Origin: Acidaminococcaceae bacterium
GTDB taxonomy: Bacteria; Bacillota; Negativicutes; Acidaminococcales; Acidaminococcaceae
Assembly: GCA_017443165.1 (NCBI GenBank)
Contig: JAFSOW010000169.1
Coordinates: 1 to 11,638, forward strand
DNA: 11,638 nt
Direction of reading: 5' to 3'
In this document: one piece after another, positions 6,187-11,638 of the stretch
How the letters are laid out: every line of letters starts with the position of its first letter
Numbering within the stretch: the stretch's first letter is position 1
Program-made: the position numbers and the translations under genes
The notes under the pieces: model-generated
Databases searched by the model: none
Told to the model about the DNA's origin: nothing
What the model saw: only the letters and a program-made list of their open reading frames with translations

Positions 6187-6858
6187 ATGAAAAAGATACT
6201 TTTAATACTAGCCTGCCTTATGTTTTTTGTGAATTCATCCTATGCCCAAAAGTCCGATTGGATTGACCCAACTTACGATTTTACAAAAGTTAAGCGCATC
6301 TGTATTGACTTTGATGTGAAGCCGGAATTAAGAGACGGAATCAAAGAAAAAGAATCACAAGAGATATTTTATGAAACGATTAAAGAAACGTTTGTTGATG
6401 TTATGCCTAAACCTAAATATCAAGTTGACTCTATTTTTTCCGCACAAGATAAATTATCGATCTCTGGGAAAACATCCAAAGAAGAACTGGAGAGTTTAAG
6501 CAGTGATGAAAGAACGAATCTTTTGAATGAATACTTGGAAACAAATTATGATGTGATAGTAAAATGTTCTGTATTACAATATGATAATGGGAAAAAATAT
6601 AGAGGGGGATTCATTGTAGGTTCTGTCTTTGTTCCCGGTGGAGACGAAAATGCGATATTTATCAATGCACATTTTAATGTTATTGATACAAAGACAAAGC
6701 AAAATGTGTGGTCGGTAGAGGATAAACGAGATAAAGAAGGAACAACCAAGAAAAAGGGAATGTTTAAACGAATCATTGCAGACTTCTCATCAAATCTGAT
6801 TAATATTTTACAAACAAAGAAACCATCTGCTAAAACTGTTAAAAAAGTAGGGTTTTGA
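6187..6858 (+). CDS. Exported protein, possibly DUF4136-like; AT-rich and probably acquired
   Basis: The product has 223 residues, with AAGGAGG (6176-6182) before the ATG. A signal peptide MKKILLILACLMFFVNSSYA probably ends at A20; an early cysteine (C10) could suggest a lipobox but the hydrophobic stretch before it is too short. The mature start DWIDPTYDFTKVKRICIDF and the later FNVIDTKTKQNVWSVEDKR resemble DUF4136-type envelope lipoproteins, where a sheet segment with D-x-K/T-x-K-x-x-W is usual; this likeness is from memory and weak. The protein is charged and lysine-rich, with a basic tail (KKPSAKTVKKVGF). Codon use is strongly AT-biased compared with the genes on both sides, suggesting recent arrival. 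It may be cotranscribed with the exonuclease. I see no terminator after it. Confidence 0.75.
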   Translation: MKKILLILACLMFFVNSSYAQKSDWIDPTYDFTKVKRICIDFDVKPELRDGIKEKESQEIFYETIKETFVDVMPKPKYQVDSIFSAQDKLSISGKTSKEELESLSSDERTNLLNEYLETNYDVIVKCSVLQYDNGKKYRGGFIVGSVFVPGGDENAIFINAHFNVIDTKTKQNVWSVEDKRDKEGTTKKKGMFKRIIADFSSNLINILQTKKPSAKTVKKVGF

Positions 6859-6945
6859 AATCGCTATTGTTTTTCAATACGGTAAAATGGAGAGTCCTAT
6901 TACTAACGCTTGATTTACAAATAAAAAGGCGCACGGCGCGGTTTA

Positions 6946-7036
6946 CAAAATAAATGAAGACTCACGATCCTTTCGCAGTGTCTTCCTGGCCATACGAACA
7001 GGAAACGGCTGGAGAAGACCTTAAGTTTTATGTAAA
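6946..7036 (+). repeat. Hairpin-bearing repeat element, copy A (diverged)
   Basis: The AT-rich head and CACGATCCTTTCGCAG (6963-6978) match copies at 7598 and 10596. After the head comes a different stem: GTCTTC-CTGGCC (6980-6991) with GGCTGG-A-GAAGAC (7007-7019), one bulged A, and no good T-run. The tail TTTATGTAAA (7027-7036) is shared with the copy at 10596. It lies in the leader of 7052, ending just before its ribosome site, so it may act as a regulatory hairpin. Confidence 0.65.
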
Positions 7037-7051
7037 GAAGGAGGCCCTATT

Positions 7052-7582
7052 ATGAACATCAAAAAACTTATAGCATCAGCAGTCACGGCACTGGCGGTCA
7101 TGGCAGCAGCATCATGTTTCGCGCAGATACCCGAAACGGAACTGAACATTGGCGGTATTGAACCCGGGCAGGACGTTGGCTATACCGAACAGATTTACGG
7201 AAAGCCCGGCAAGTTCGAAGACGGGGGATTTATCCGGATTTACAACTATAATGATAAATTTATTGTAAGGGCAAAGCTGAACCGCGGTTTCAAAGTCACA
7301 TCCGTTGCCATATATGAAAAAGGACTCACAACTCCCAGCGGGTTAACAGTTGGTGTACCATATAAAGAAGTGGCGAAACTGTTTGGCAAGGTAAAAGGGA
7401 TTAAGTTCCAGGGCGAGGGAGTTGAAGCGAAGCTTAAGGGTTGTACAGACTACACGTATTTCAGCGGTGACAGGCAGGCAGTTTTCCTCGTAGGCAAGAA
7501 AGGTATAGTGCAGGCTATCAGGGTAGAGGAGCTGGACGAACAGAAGTACTTAGAAGCAAGAAGAAGAAAATATCAGGCATGA
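7052..7582 (+). CDS. Exported BamE/SmpA-like small protein of unknown role
   Basis: The product has 176 residues, with AAGGAGG (7038-7044) seven bases before the ATG. Residues 1-24 form a signal peptide (NIKK, hydrophobic core, SCFA); cleavage before Q25 is likely, although C22 in AASC leaves a weak chance of lipoprotein processing. The mature part starts ELNIGGIEPGQDVGYTEQIYGKPG. This G-I-x-P-G-x(n)-IYGKP pattern recalls the SmpA/OmlA (BamE) fold, where a short motif leads to a predicted gene product packed against outer-membrane assembly proteins. A second such unit follows at about residues 95-111 (SGLTVGVPYKEVAKLFGKVKG), so the protein may contain two similar halves. Similar IGGI...YG-P proteins are, from memory, common in Negativicutes. 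Function unknown. The gene lies alone between repeat copies A and B. Confidence 0.75.
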   Translation: MNIKKLIASAVTALAVMAAASCFAQIPETELNIGGIEPGQDVGYTEQIYGKPGKFEDGGFIRIYNYNDKFIVRAKLNRGFKVTSVAIYEKGLTTPSGLTVGVPYKEVAKLFGKVKGIKFQGEGVEAKLKGCTDYTYFSGDRQAVFLVGKKGIVQAIRVEELDEQKYLEARRRKYQA

Positions 7583-7597
7583 CCATAAGCCATGTTG

Positions 7598-7660
7598 ATA
7601 AAATAATAAGACATCACGATCTCTTCGCAGCGCCTGCCGGAAAAAGCAGGCGCTTTTTTA
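7598..7660 (+). terminator. Terminator of 7052, repeat element copy B
   Basis: The head ATAAAATAATAAGACATCACGA begins at 7598 and the conserved block ends in TTCGCAG at 7630. AGCGCCTGC (7629-7637) then pairs perfectly with GCAGGCGCT (7646-7654), followed by a run of T. The whole unit, head included, recurs at 10596. Confidence 0.85.
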
Positions 7661-7746
7661 TTAACACAACAGTTGTGTAATGAAAATGATTACAACTACC
7701 GTCGAAGCTCATAACTGCTGATTAATTACATTGGCGTGTGTACAGA

Positions 7747-7785
7747 AAAACGGTTGCGCTGCAGAAACTGCAATGCAACCGTTTT
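7747..7785 (-). terminator. Terminator of the autotransporter gene
   Basis: AAAACGGTTGC (7747-7757) pairs with GCAACCGTTTT (7775-7785), and TGCAG/CTGCA extends the stem inside across a two-base mismatch. Read on the minus strand it lies 18 bases after the stop and ends in TTTTT. The A/T flanks make it usable in both directions, so it may also block read-through from 7052. Confidence 0.85.
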
Positions 7786-7803
7786 CAATCATGTTAAAGC
7801 GCC

Positions 7804-10191
7804 TCAGAACGTCCAGCAGGCCTGCAGGTTTGCCGTAACGCCGCGCTGTTTGCCAACCCAGCCCGTTACGCCGAAGTCGATCGCCATGGGGCCCTTGCCG
7901 GGTGTAACCTGCCAGCCCAGTTCGATCAGGCCGCTGCTGCCCTGAACACCCGGGCTCGGCGTGCCGTCGCCGCGGTATGTCGCCCGTGCATCCCCGCTGA
8001 ATTCATACTGGTATCCCAGTCCGCCGTAAATCTTATTTTTCTCGTTCAGCGCATGGATCAACCTGGCGCCTACGCGCAGACGGTGGCTGTTCACCGAATC
8101 GAAATGCATTTCCGCGTCGTCCTGACCGTTAATGTGGATCATGGCGCTGTCACTGCCCGTATGGCTGTAGAAATATTTCCCGTAAACGTCCACCGTGTTG
8201 TCGTTGCCGATGTCCACCAGCTTGCCCGCGCCCAGATGCGCCGCCCAGTAGGTCGCGCTGCTGTCATAGTCGGCGTGGGATACTTCCGAAAGCTGCGAAC
8301 TGTAATCGGATTTCACGCGGCCGGCACGCAGGCTGCCTTCATAGTAGAAGCCGTTGCTGTTGGTCTGTTTCGCAATCAGGCCCAGGCCCCAGTAGCTGGC
8401 ATTGCCGTCCGCCTTAAGGCCGTTGTCCTGATAGCTGTCGTAATCGCCGTGGCCGTATTCCACAATTGGCCCGAATAATAACTTGCCCTTGCTGTTTTCC
8501 AGTTCCCTGGCAAAGCCCATGTTCAGGCCGATGCCTTTGATGTCCACGTGGGACCCGCTCATGGCCCGCAGCTTGGAGAGGCCTACCGCAGCGAAGCTGT
8601 TGAAACCGCCGCCCGCTTCTTTGTCTCCGGCCGCCACCTGCGCATTGAGCATGCCCTGGCCGGCCAGCAGGTCGGAACCTGCGTTAATCATGGTCGCCAC
8701 TGCCATGCGGGTTTCAACCGGTGACTTCAGCCGGTCGGAAGAGCCGGATTTGGGCTCCGGCTTGGGCTCTGGTGTCGGAGTCGGAGTGGGCTCGGGTTTG
8801 GGTTCCGGATCAGGCGTTACTTCTTCAACATTCTCAACCGTAGTGATGATAGTAGTATCATCTTTCTTGCTGATGCTCAGTTCATATTTTTTATCGGTTG
8901 CCAGGTTGTTCGGTGCAAGGAAGGAAGCCTCGGCCAGTTTGGAACTATCAACCGTCTGCAGCTCATCGTCCGTGATCAGGCCGTTGCTGTTAACGAGCAG
9001 GTTGACCGTATCGCCTTTTTGCAGGTTCACGCCGCTTAACGCCGCCACCCCGAAGGTCACGCCTTTTACATCGGTCTGACTGCCAGTGCTCACCGTCAAC
9101 ATGGTATCGTCTTTGGCAATATCTTTCGGCAGGTAGAAGTTCATATTCTGGAACCCGCTTACACCTCCCGTCGTCACGTTTTTCGCCGCAACATTCAACG
9201 TGTTGCCGGCAACCGTACCGGTTGTTTGTTTTATACCCCCTACCAGACTCCTAACTGTTACCGGGGACAAAATGTTGATAGTGTTATTTTGCGCGCTGGT
9301 ATACGCATTGCCGGCACAGATTATAGCGGTTGAAAGATCCGGAGACCCGCTGATCGTTATTGTGTTGCCGTCGGCAGTGCTGGGAGTACCATCCGCATAA
9401 TAGACATCGCCGTTGCTGTAACCGCCGTAAATTTGACCCTTAACAGCAGCGTTGCCGCTGATAGTTACTATATTATTGTTGGCACTATCACGTGAATTGC
9501 CACCAATCACTTGTTGGATAGTGCCGCCGCTGACAGTTACCGTATTGCCGTCGGCAGCCTTCCCGGAATCACCGCCATATACACCATACATTTTGCCGCC
9601 GCTGACGGTTACCGAGTTGCCGGTTGCGCTGCCTAAATATGTGTATCCGCCATAAACCGGTTCAAGATTTTCCCCGGCGGCGCTGACAGTTACCTTGTTG
9701 CCGGTTGCGTTGCCACTATATGTGTATCCGCCATAAACTTGTATAAAATCTCCACCGTTCATATTTACTGTGTTACCGGTTGCGTCGCCGCGTGATTCGT
9801 AAACAACACCACCATATAACGTTGTTCCCTTGGTTAAGCCACTGACATTAACGGTCTTTCCTTCAATACCAGCAGTAGTATCAGAATAACCGCCTGCATA
9901 AACTTGATAGGCCGCGCCGCCTTCTTCGCCGGGAGTCTGGGCAAAATTCAGATTCAGGGTCGTTACAGAAGAATCTGATGGAACATTTGCACCGTAACAA
10001 TTAATTAAGGTTCCTGTACCTTCTGTGGTAAACGTAAAATTCCCCTGATAGAAACTTACCCCCGTAACCGTCAACTCTGCCGCGTCTGCCACCGCCGGCA
10101 TAAAGAACGCCGTGCTTCCCACCGAGGTCAATAAAGCCGCAAGAACCACCTTTGCCAGCCGTTTCCGTATTTTATGCCTGTACCTCATCAT
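7804..10191 (-). CDS. Autotransporter with beta-helix repeat passenger and C-terminal outer-membrane barrel
   Basis: The product has 795 residues. The start is fixed by GAGGAGGT on the minus strand (AGGAGG at 10204-10199); the next codon is also ATG. A long basic signal peptide (RYRHKIRKRLAKVV..., ending PAVADA at about 37) leads to Sec export. Residues 100-310 are imperfect repeats of about 24-27 residues with the pattern GN-x-VTVSGG...VYGGY, as in parallel beta-helix passengers. Residues 457-483 form a Pro/Glu/Lys/Thr-rich linker (PEPKPEPTPTPTPEP). The last 270-290 residues are the autotransporter beta-barrel, with alternating strands and aromatic girdles, ending QACWTF with the usual terminal F. 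The passenger would sit on the surface, as an adhesin or similar, but no ligand is suggested. It is a lone gene with its own promoter region and terminator. Confidence 0.93.
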   Translation of the reverse strand: MMRYRHKIRKRLAKVVLAALLTSVGSTAFFMPAVADAAELTVTGVSFYQGNFTFTTEGTGTLINCYGANVPSDSSVTTLNLNFAQTPGEEGGAAYQVYAGGYSDTTAGIEGKTVNVSGLTKGTTLYGGVVYESRGDATGNTVNMNGGDFIQVYGGYTYSGNATGNKVTVSAAGENLEPVYGGYTYLGSATGNSVTVSGGKMYGVYGGDSGKAADGNTVTVSGGTIQQVIGGNSRDSANNNIVTISGNAAVKGQIYGGYSNGDVYYADGTPSTADGNTITISGSPDLSTAIICAGNAYTSAQNNTINILSPVTVRSLVGGIKQTTGTVAGNTLNVAAKNVTTGGVSGFQNMNFYLPKDIAKDDTMLTVSTGSQTDVKGVTFGVAALSGVNLQKGDTVNLLVNSNGLITDDELQTVDSSKLAEASFLAPNNLATDKKYELSISKKDDTTIITTVENVEEVTPDPEPKPEPTPTPTPEPKPEPKSGSSDRLKSPVETRMAVATMINAGSDLLAGQGMLNAQVAAGDKEAGGGFNSFAAVGLSKLRAMSGSHVDIKGIGLNMGFARELENSKGKLLFGPIVEYGHGDYDSYQDNGLKADGNASYWGLGLIAKQTNSNGFYYEGSLRAGRVKSDYSSQLSEVSHADYDSSATYWAAHLGAGKLVDIGNDNTVDVYGKYFYSHTGSDSAMIHINGQDDAEMHFDSVNSHRLRVGARLIHALNEKNKIYGGLGYQYEFSGDARATYRGDGTPSPGVQGSSGLIELGWQVTPGKGPMAIDFGVTGWVGKQRGVTANLQACWTF
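9200..9900 (-). repeat. Degenerate tandem repeats encoding the autotransporter beta-helix
   Basis: Units of roughly 66-81 bp recur, each with the + strand phrase CGCTGACaGTTACC...GTTGCCG. The closest pair is 9600-9657 and 9681-9738: 51 of 58 bases identical at an 81-bp offset, a sign of recent duplication or conversion. These are coding repeats, not CRISPR. Confidence 0.8.
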
Positions 10192-10267
10192 CGTTTTACC
10201 TCCTCTGGTTTTTATCAGATTCCATTAATAAATAAAGCGCACAATAAAGAGCAAAAAAATACAACTG

Positions 10268-10296
10268 ATTATTAAAAATTATATTATAAATTTCAA
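10268..10296 (-). promoter_or_regulatory. Possible promoter of the autotransporter gene
   Basis: On the minus strand TTGAAA (10296-10291), a 17-base spacer and AATAAT (10273-10268) sit 77 bases upstream of the start, in very AT-rich DNA. Overlapping TATAAT-like hexamers within the spacer make the exact -10 uncertain. Confidence 0.35.
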
Positions 10297-10382
10297 TTAA
10301 TTTCTACTTTTTTTCAATTTGGCATTGACAAATTTCTATAACATTAAAATGTCATTTTTGTCATCGATCTGTAAAAAATGAT

Positions 10383-10410
10383 AAAAGAACAGTGAACCGG
10401 ATGTTCTTTT
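10383..10410. repeat. Perfect 9-bp inverted repeat upstream of the autotransporter
   Basis: AAAAGAACA (10383-10391) and TGTTCTTTT (10402-10410) are exact reverse complements around GTGAACCGGA. The low GC makes it a weak terminator; it could be an operator or an AT-rich hairpin. It lies upstream of the autotransporter promoter region. Confidence 0.5.
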
Positions 10411-10457
10411 CACAGCAATGGTTATAAATGCTTTGAAAGGAAAGTAAGCATAAAAAG

Positions 10458-10494
10458 AAGCCGCAGTCAGGATTTGCAATTCTGGCTGCGGCTT
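10458..10494. terminator. Terminator-like hairpin without an adjacent gene
   Basis: AAGCCGCAGTCAG (10458-10470) pairs with CTGGCTGCGGCTT (10482-10494) with one wobble pair. T- and A-rich flanks on both sides allow action in either direction. No coding gene ends near it. Confidence 0.75.
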
Positions 10495-10595
10495 TGATTG
10501 TTTATCGGCGATTTCGCTGATCTTTAAAAAGAAGCAATAGGGGGCTTTTACCGTTTTAATTTTTCCCATTATCTGTTTTACACAGAAATAATATT

Positions 10596-10668
10596 ATAAA
10601 ATAATAAAATCTCGCGATCCTTTCGCAGCGCCTGCCGGAAAAGAGCAGGCGCTTCTTCTTTATGTAAA
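10596..10668 (+). repeat. Hairpin-bearing repeat element, copy C
   Basis: The unit is nearly the same as copy B: an ATAAAATAATAA head, CGCGATCCTTTCGCAG, then AGCGCCTGC (10627-10635) pairing with GCAGGCGCT (10645-10653) and a T/C-rich tail. TTTATGTAAA (10659-10668) is shared with copy A. Unlike copy B, no gene ends in front of it. Confidence 0.75.
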
Positions 10669-10729
10669 CGGGGGCATTGCCAGGTATTTAAAAAAATGAT
10701 ATCCTGCGTAATCTGGAAGGTTTCTTTGC

Positions 10730-10743
10730 GTTTCACGTGAAAC
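10730..10743. promoter_or_regulatory. parS: Second parS-like site (14-bp core palindrome)
   Basis: GTTTCACGTGAAAC matches the inner 14 positions of parS perfectly; only the two outermost bases differ (C and T instead of T and A). It is 5.2 kb from the perfect site. Spacing of a few kilobases between parS copies is usual near origins. Confidence 0.75.
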
Positions 10744-10797
10744 TGTTTGATTTGCCAGGTCTATTGGCGTAGCCGTACTTTAAGTTTTAATCTTCCC

Positions 10798-10824
10798 ACC
10801 GGACGCGTCACAGCGTCCGGTTTT
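10798..10824 (+). terminator. Terminator-like hairpin in the gene-free region
   Basis: ACCGGACGC (10798-10806) pairs perfectly with GCGTCCGGT (10813-10821) around six bases, followed by TTTT. No gene ends upstream on this strand. Confidence 0.75.
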
Positions 10825-10873
10825 ACTAAAAAAGTGCGTTGTCATTGACAGGATGCCGCAAATGTAAAAATTG

Positions 10874-10901
10874 CCAGACGTTTTTATGCGTCTGGTTTTT
10901 T
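10874..10901 (+). terminator. Terminator-like hairpin upstream of the ORF6N gene
   Basis: CCAGACG (10874-10880) pairs with CGTCTGG (10889-10895), followed by six T. It is the last of a series of hairpins and would insulate the ORF6N gene from upstream transcription. Confidence 0.75.
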
Positions 10902-10913
10902 GCGTTAAGAGAC

Positions 10914-10942
10914 TTTTCTTTTTCAAAATTCAGCGTTATAAT
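10914..10942 (+). promoter_or_regulatory. Possible promoter of the ORF6N gene
   Basis: A perfect TATAAT (10937-10942) lies 45 bases before the ATG. At 17 bases upstream only TTTTCT (10914-10919) is available as a -35, a poor match. Confidence 0.4.
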
Positions 10943-10987
10943 AATAGCGAACATTTGTTTCAAATTTGTAATACAGGGAGGTTATTT

Positions 10988-11638
10988 ATGGAAAATGATT
11001 CAGAATTATTATCGTTAGATGCTAATGATATCAAACGCCGGATATTCACTATACGGGGAAAGCAGGTGATGCTGGACAGTGATTTGGCGGAGCTCTATCA
11101 AGTTGAAACTAAGAATTTGAATAAAGCCTCCAATCGGAATGTTGAAAGATTTCCGGAAGACTTTAGATTTAAGTTAACAAAAGAGGAGTTTGAGAACTTG
11201 AGGTTCCAAACTGGAACCTCAAGTGAAAGTTACGGTGGACGTAGATACATGCCATATGTTTATACCGAACAGGGTATATCAATGTTAGCCAGTGTGTTAA
11301 GAAGTAAAATTGCAATTCAGGTGAGCATTAATATTATGCGGACTTTTATTGAAATGCGCCACTTCATAGCCAACAATGCCGCATTGTTTGAGCGGATCAG
11401 CAAAGTGGAACTGAAGCAACTGGAAGCAGACAAAAAGTTTGACCGGCTTTTTGAGTATGTAAACACGCATGCGGAAACAAATCAGAAACTCTTTTTTGAC
11501 GGACAGATATATGATGCGTTCAGCCTGCTTATAGAGTTGATACAGAAAGCAGATCAGGAAATTATCCTGGTAGACGGATACGTGGATGTGAGCACGCTGA
11601 ACGTATTAGCGAAGAAAAAGTCCGGTGTGTCCGTGACA
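10988..11638 (+). CDS. ORF6N-domain protein, C-terminally truncated by the window
   Basis: 217 residues are visible with no stop before the right edge. GGGAGG (10976-10981) precedes the ATG. Residues 15-127 form an ORF6N (KilA-N-related) domain, with RRIFTIRGKQVMLDSDLAELYQV, NRNVERFPEDFRFKLTKEEF, and YMPYVYTEQGISMLASVLRSK-AI-VSI-IMRTFIEMR. This DNA-binding domain is typical of phage and mobile-element proteins but is also chromosomal. A short helical linker follows. From about residue 168, FFDGQIYDAFSLLIELIQKADQEIILVDGYVD resembles the start of the phospholipase-D-like domain often found at the C-terminus of this group. No phage structural or integration genes are seen nearby. It is probably a complete chromosomal gene of about 280-300 residues; role unknown. 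Confidence 0.88.
   Translation, partial: MENDSELLSLDANDIKRRIFTIRGKQVMLDSDLAELYQVETKNLNKASNRNVERFPEDFRFKLTKEEFENLRFQTGTSSESYGGRRYMPYVYTEQGISMLASVLRSKIAIQVSINIMRTFIEMRHFIANNAALFERISKVELKQLEADKKFDRLFEYVNTHAETNQKLFFDGQIYDAFSLLIELIQKADQEIILVDGYVDVSTLNVLAKKKSGVSVT

Larger units (their letters stand above)
10192..10987. other. Gene-free region of about 800 bases between divergent genes
   Basis: I see no convincing coding sequence. The left third is very AT-rich and holds the autotransporter leader and promoter. There is also a cluster of TGACA/TGTCA half-sites at 10326-10365 (one inverted and two direct), possibly an operator. The rest holds four terminator-like hairpins, one low-GC inverted repeat and the second parS-like site. 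It looks like a remnant of lost genes, a small-RNA region or both. Confidence 0.6.

Noticed and set aside
7664..7678. ACACAAC-A-GTTGTGT palindrome as a possible operator
   Set aside because: It lies between two convergent gene ends and their terminators, so there is no promoter for it to control; 7-bp arms can arise by chance.
8541..8556. Another CACGTG core (8545-8550) that could be a third parS site
   Set aside because: Flanking bases (TGTC on the left, GGACC on the right) do not match parS, and it lies within autotransporter coding sequence.
8483..9079. Open frame of 198 codons on the plus strand
   Set aside because: It is antisense to the autotransporter; its GSGLGSG stretch is only the reverse reading of the Pro/Glu-rich linker.
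9200..9900. Regular repeats that could suggest a CRISPR array
   Set aside because: Units are imperfect, of uneven spacing, and translate into a regular beta-helix pattern in the autotransporter frame.
10336..10569. Open frame of 77 codons on the minus strand in the gene-free region
   Set aside because: No ribosome binding site, and it runs through a strong terminator hairpin and an inverted repeat.
10988..11638. Prophage edge suggested by the ORF6N domain
   Set aside because: No integrase, attachment site, tRNA or phage structural gene is visible; ORF6N proteins with this C-terminal domain are also common as single chromosomal genes.

Overview
The window looks like a stretch of chromosome from a diderm Firmicute (class Negativicutes). 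I cannot fix the genus; an Acidaminococcaceae, Veillonellaceae or Selenomonadaceae relative is a guess. Shine-Dalgarno sites are strong and Firmicute-like (AGGAGG type). However, an autotransporter with an outer-membrane barrel ending in phenylalanine shows that the cell has an outer membrane. Two signal-peptide proteins also resemble small exported families I associate with Negativicutes. Base composition is moderate to GC-rich in most genes. One gene (6187-6858) is clearly AT-rich.

Layout, left to right. (1) 2-886 is the C-terminal half of an FAD-linked 2-hydroxyacid dehydrogenase, closed by a strong terminator. (2) 1106-3794 is a probable operon: an exported C69-family Ntn dipeptidase, a 79-residue Nif11/NHLP-type peptide precursor with a double-glycine leader, and a nucleotidyltransferase-fold protein. 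(3) 3846-5348 is a second block: an exported hypothetical protein, 3-methyladenine DNA glycosylase I (tag), and a second, paralogous 81-residue precursor, closed by a terminator nearly identical to the first. The left arm of that same hairpin also sits between blocks 2 and 3, fused to the ribosome binding site of 3846. (4) 5473-6858 holds a promoter, a perfect 16-bp parS site, a KapD-like DEDDh exonuclease and an AT-rich exported protein. (5) 7052-7582 is an exported BamE/SmpA-like protein lying between two copies of a small hairpin-bearing repeat. (6) 7804-10191 (minus) is a 795-residue autotransporter with beta-helix repeats. (7) 10192-10987 has no convincing gene but carries five hairpins, a third copy of the repeat and a second parS-like palindrome. 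(8) 10988 to the end is an ORF6N-domain protein cut by the window edge.

The most interesting content is the pair of Nif11-like precursors. Their leaders are 44/64 identical and both end in GG. Their cores are short and unrelated except for a shared CY...C pattern, and no modifying enzyme or peptidase-transporter lies nearby. This suggests a dispersed peptide system processed in trans. The two parS sites suggest that the window lies close to the chromosomal origin.
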